Source: Thermosynechococcus sp. M46_R2017_013 (GTDB lineage Bacteria > Cyanobacteriota > Cyanobacteriia > Thermosynechococcales > Thermosynechococcaceae). From it: a stretch of 34,347 nt of DNA. The notes under the pieces were generated by a model. It saw nothing but the letters and a program-made list of their open reading frames with translations. It searched no databases and had not been told where the DNA came from. This document shows, one piece after another, positions 32,996-34,347 of this stretch. The translations under genes were made by a program, and so were the position numbers. How positions within the stretch are numbered: the first letter of the stretch is position 1; every line of letters begins with the position of its first letter. The stretch spans positions 1 through 34,347 of the forward strand of contig DVDZ01000120.1 in NCBI GenBank assembly GCA_015296025.1, read 5' to 3'.

Positions 32996-34347
32996 CTAGG
33001 CTTGTTTTTCAGCCTCAGCAATTTGCAACATTGTCTTCAGAACTGAGTCAGGGTTGAGACTAATGGAGTCAATCCCCTGAGCCACCAAAAATTGGGCAAA
33101 CTCAGGATAGTCACTGGGAGCTTGACCACAGATGCCAATTTTGCGCCCCTTGGCCTTTGCCGTTTGAATGGCTTGTGCCACCATCCGCTTCACTGCCTCA
33201 TTGCGCTCGTCAAATAGATGCGCCACCAGCCCCGAATCGCGATCCAGCCCCAGCGTGAGTTGGGTTAAGTCATTGGAGCCGATGGAAAAGCCGTCAAAAA
33301 CATCGGCAAAGGCATCCGCGAGCACCACATTGCTGGGGAGTTCACACATTACATAGACTTGGAGGCCGTTTTCCCCTTGCTTCAGCCCATGTTTGGCCAT
33401 CTCCGCCAGCACCCGCCGCCCTTCCTCTGGCGTGCGACAGAAGGGAATCATAAGGATAACGTTTGTCAGCCCCATCTCATCCCGCACTTTCTTCATGGCG
33501 CGACATTCAAGGGCAAAGCCCTCCGCATAGTTGGGGTCGTAGTAGCGGGAAGCGCCCCGCCAGCCAATCATGGGGTTTTCTTCATGGGGTTCAAACTGGC
33601 GACCGCCCAAGAGGTTGGCGTACTCATTGCTCTTAAAGTCGGACATACGCACCACCACGGGCTTGGGATAGAAGGCGGCAGCGATCGCCCCAATACCTTG
33701 AGCCAACTTATCCACGAAGTATTCCGCCTTGTCGGCATAGTTCTGGGTCAGTTCAGCAATTTTCAGCTTTGCAGCCTCATCCGTCAGTTCGTCGTAGTGC
33801 AGCAGAGCCAAAGGATGCGCCTGAATGTGGTTGGCAATGATAAACTCCATACGCGCCAGCCCCACCCCATCATTGGGAATGGCTGCCAAGCTAAAGGCTT
33901 CCTCGGGGTTGCCCACATTCATCAAGATTTGGGTGCGGGTACGCGGCAGGTTTTCTAGGGTCACTTCCTCCACATGGAAAGGCAGCAATCCCTGATAGAC
34001 ATGCCCCTCTTCTCCCTCAGCACAGGAGACGGTGACCTCAACCCCATTGGGAATCGTTACCGTGGCATCGCCACAGCCGACAATAGCGGGAATCCCCAAC
34101 TCACGGGCAATAATCGCTGCATGGCAGGTGCGTCCCCCCTGATCAGTGACAATGGCACTGGCTTTTTTCATAATCGGCTCCCAGTCGGGATCTGTGCGGT
34201 GGGTGACCAACACCTCTCCCGCTTGGAACTGATTGATATTGCTGACATTGAGGATGACGCGGGCGCGACCTTGACCGATCATTTCGCCCACAGCGCGACC
34301 CGTGGCAAGTAGCGGTCCTTTTTCCTCAAGATGGTATGTGCGTAGGA
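32996..34347 (-). CDS. ppsA: Phosphoenolpyruvate synthase, C-terminal part (5' end outside window)
   Basis: The last 449 residues of PEP synthase (pyruvate, water dikinase), which makes PEP, AMP and phosphate from pyruvate and ATP. The frame stays open to the window edge. The swivelling phosphohistidine domain has the active-site motif GGRTCHAAIIARELGIPAIVG, with the catalytic His codon at 34123-34121. The TIM-barrel PEP/pyruvate domain shows VVVRMSDFKSNEYANL, EENPMIGWRGASRYY, VYVMCELPSNVVLADAF, FSIGSNDLTQLTLGLDRDS and GICGQAPSDYPEFA. The missing N-terminal ATP-grasp domain should continue beyond base 34347. A terminator-like hairpin follows the stop. Confidence 0.93.
   Translation of the reverse strand, partial: LRTYHLEEKGPLLATGRAVGEMIGQGRARVILNVSNINQFQAGEVLVTHRTDPDWEPIMKKASAIVTDQGGRTCHAAIIARELGIPAIVGCGDATVTIPNGVEVTVSCAEGEEGHVYQGLLPFHVEEVTLENLPRTRTQILMNVGNPEEAFSLAAIPNDGVGLARMEFIIANHIQAHPLALLHYDELTDEAAKLKIAELTQNYADKAEYFVDKLAQGIGAIAAAFYPKPVVVRMSDFKSNEYANLLGGRQFEPHEENPMIGWRGASRYYDPNYAEGFALECRAMKKVRDEMGLTNVILMIPFCRTPEEGRRVLAEMAKHGLKQGENGLQVYVMCELPSNVVLADAFADVFDGFSIGSNDLTQLTLGLDRDSGLVAHLFDERNEAVKRMVAQAIQTAKAKGRKIGICGQAPSDYPEFAQFLVAQGIDSISLNPDSVLKTMLQIAEAEKQA

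Larger units (their letters stand above)
190..33691. repeat. HIP1 octamer GCGATCGC, dispersed (about 45 copies)
   Basis: By eye I counted about 45 exact GCGATCGC octamers on this palindromic motif, for example at 190, 1871, 2419, 3216, 7739 and 32938, or roughly one per 750 bases. A random sequence of this length would hold about one or fewer. The motif is the highly iterated palindrome of cyanobacterial genomes. It occurs in coding and non-coding DNA, including one copy in the truncated helicase; none lies between about 28930 and 31150, which includes the methyltransferase gene. Confidence 0.85.

Overview
The window comes from a unicellular cyanobacterium, most likely of the Thermosynechococcus type. 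This assignment is inference. It rests on about 45 copies of the cyanobacterial HIP1 octamer GCGATCGC, a photosystem II repair protein (Psb32/TPM family), cyanobacterium-restricted small families (DUF2949- and DUF6439-like), an NblB-like HEAT-repeat protein, a UPF0182 protein, phosphoketolase, and a one-piece tmRNA whose tag begins ANNIV. Almost all the sequence is tightly packed core genome. I see no insertion sequence, prophage, CRISPR array or rRNA.

Layout. (1) 1-818: the 3' part of a truncated, foreign-looking SF2 helicase/restriction-type gene, then 428 nt without genes. (2) 819-4333: a GerM-domain protein, two small cyanobacterial proteins (DUF6439-like and DUF2227) and an AMIN-domain N-acetylmuramoyl-L-alanine amidase. 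(3) 4334-7764: tmRNA, a HerA-type ATPase, Psb32 and DUF2949. (4) 8029-12968, minus strand: PBP2, an M23 endopeptidase and an M3 oligopeptidase; the first two act on the cell wall. (5) 13085-14554, plus strand: a one-helix TolR/ExbD-like protein followed by hisF. (6) 14580-17018: phosphoketolase. (7) 17251-26743: a long minus-strand run in the order UPF0182, hemW, htpG, site-2-protease-like protein, larB, rpsT, tatD. The spacings are short and there is an internal promoter in front of rpsT. (8) 26819-30122: two different PrxQ peroxiredoxins flank a TPR protein, a Cys-rich mini-protein and an ABC permease gene broken at a run of eight C. (9) 30190-34347: tRNA-Ser(UGA), an AT-richer orphan methyltransferase, then ppsA (partial), an nblB-like gene and cbiD on the minus strand.

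Themes. The cell-envelope genes (amidase, GerM protein, PBP2, M23 peptidase) concern peptidoglycan synthesis and remodelling. The htpG, site-2 protease, Psb32, PrxQ and tmRNA genes concern stress and protein quality control. HemW, CbiD and the NblB-like protein touch tetrapyrrole or phycobilisome metabolism, and phosphoketolase and PEP synthase central carbon metabolism.

I did not find a clear new multi-gene system. The observations most worth checking are the poly-C frameshift in the DppB-type permease, the site-2 protease homologue whose HExxH motif reads RELGH, the truncated helicase followed by an unexplained non-coding stretch, and the rpsT promoter whose -10 box contains the larB stop codon.
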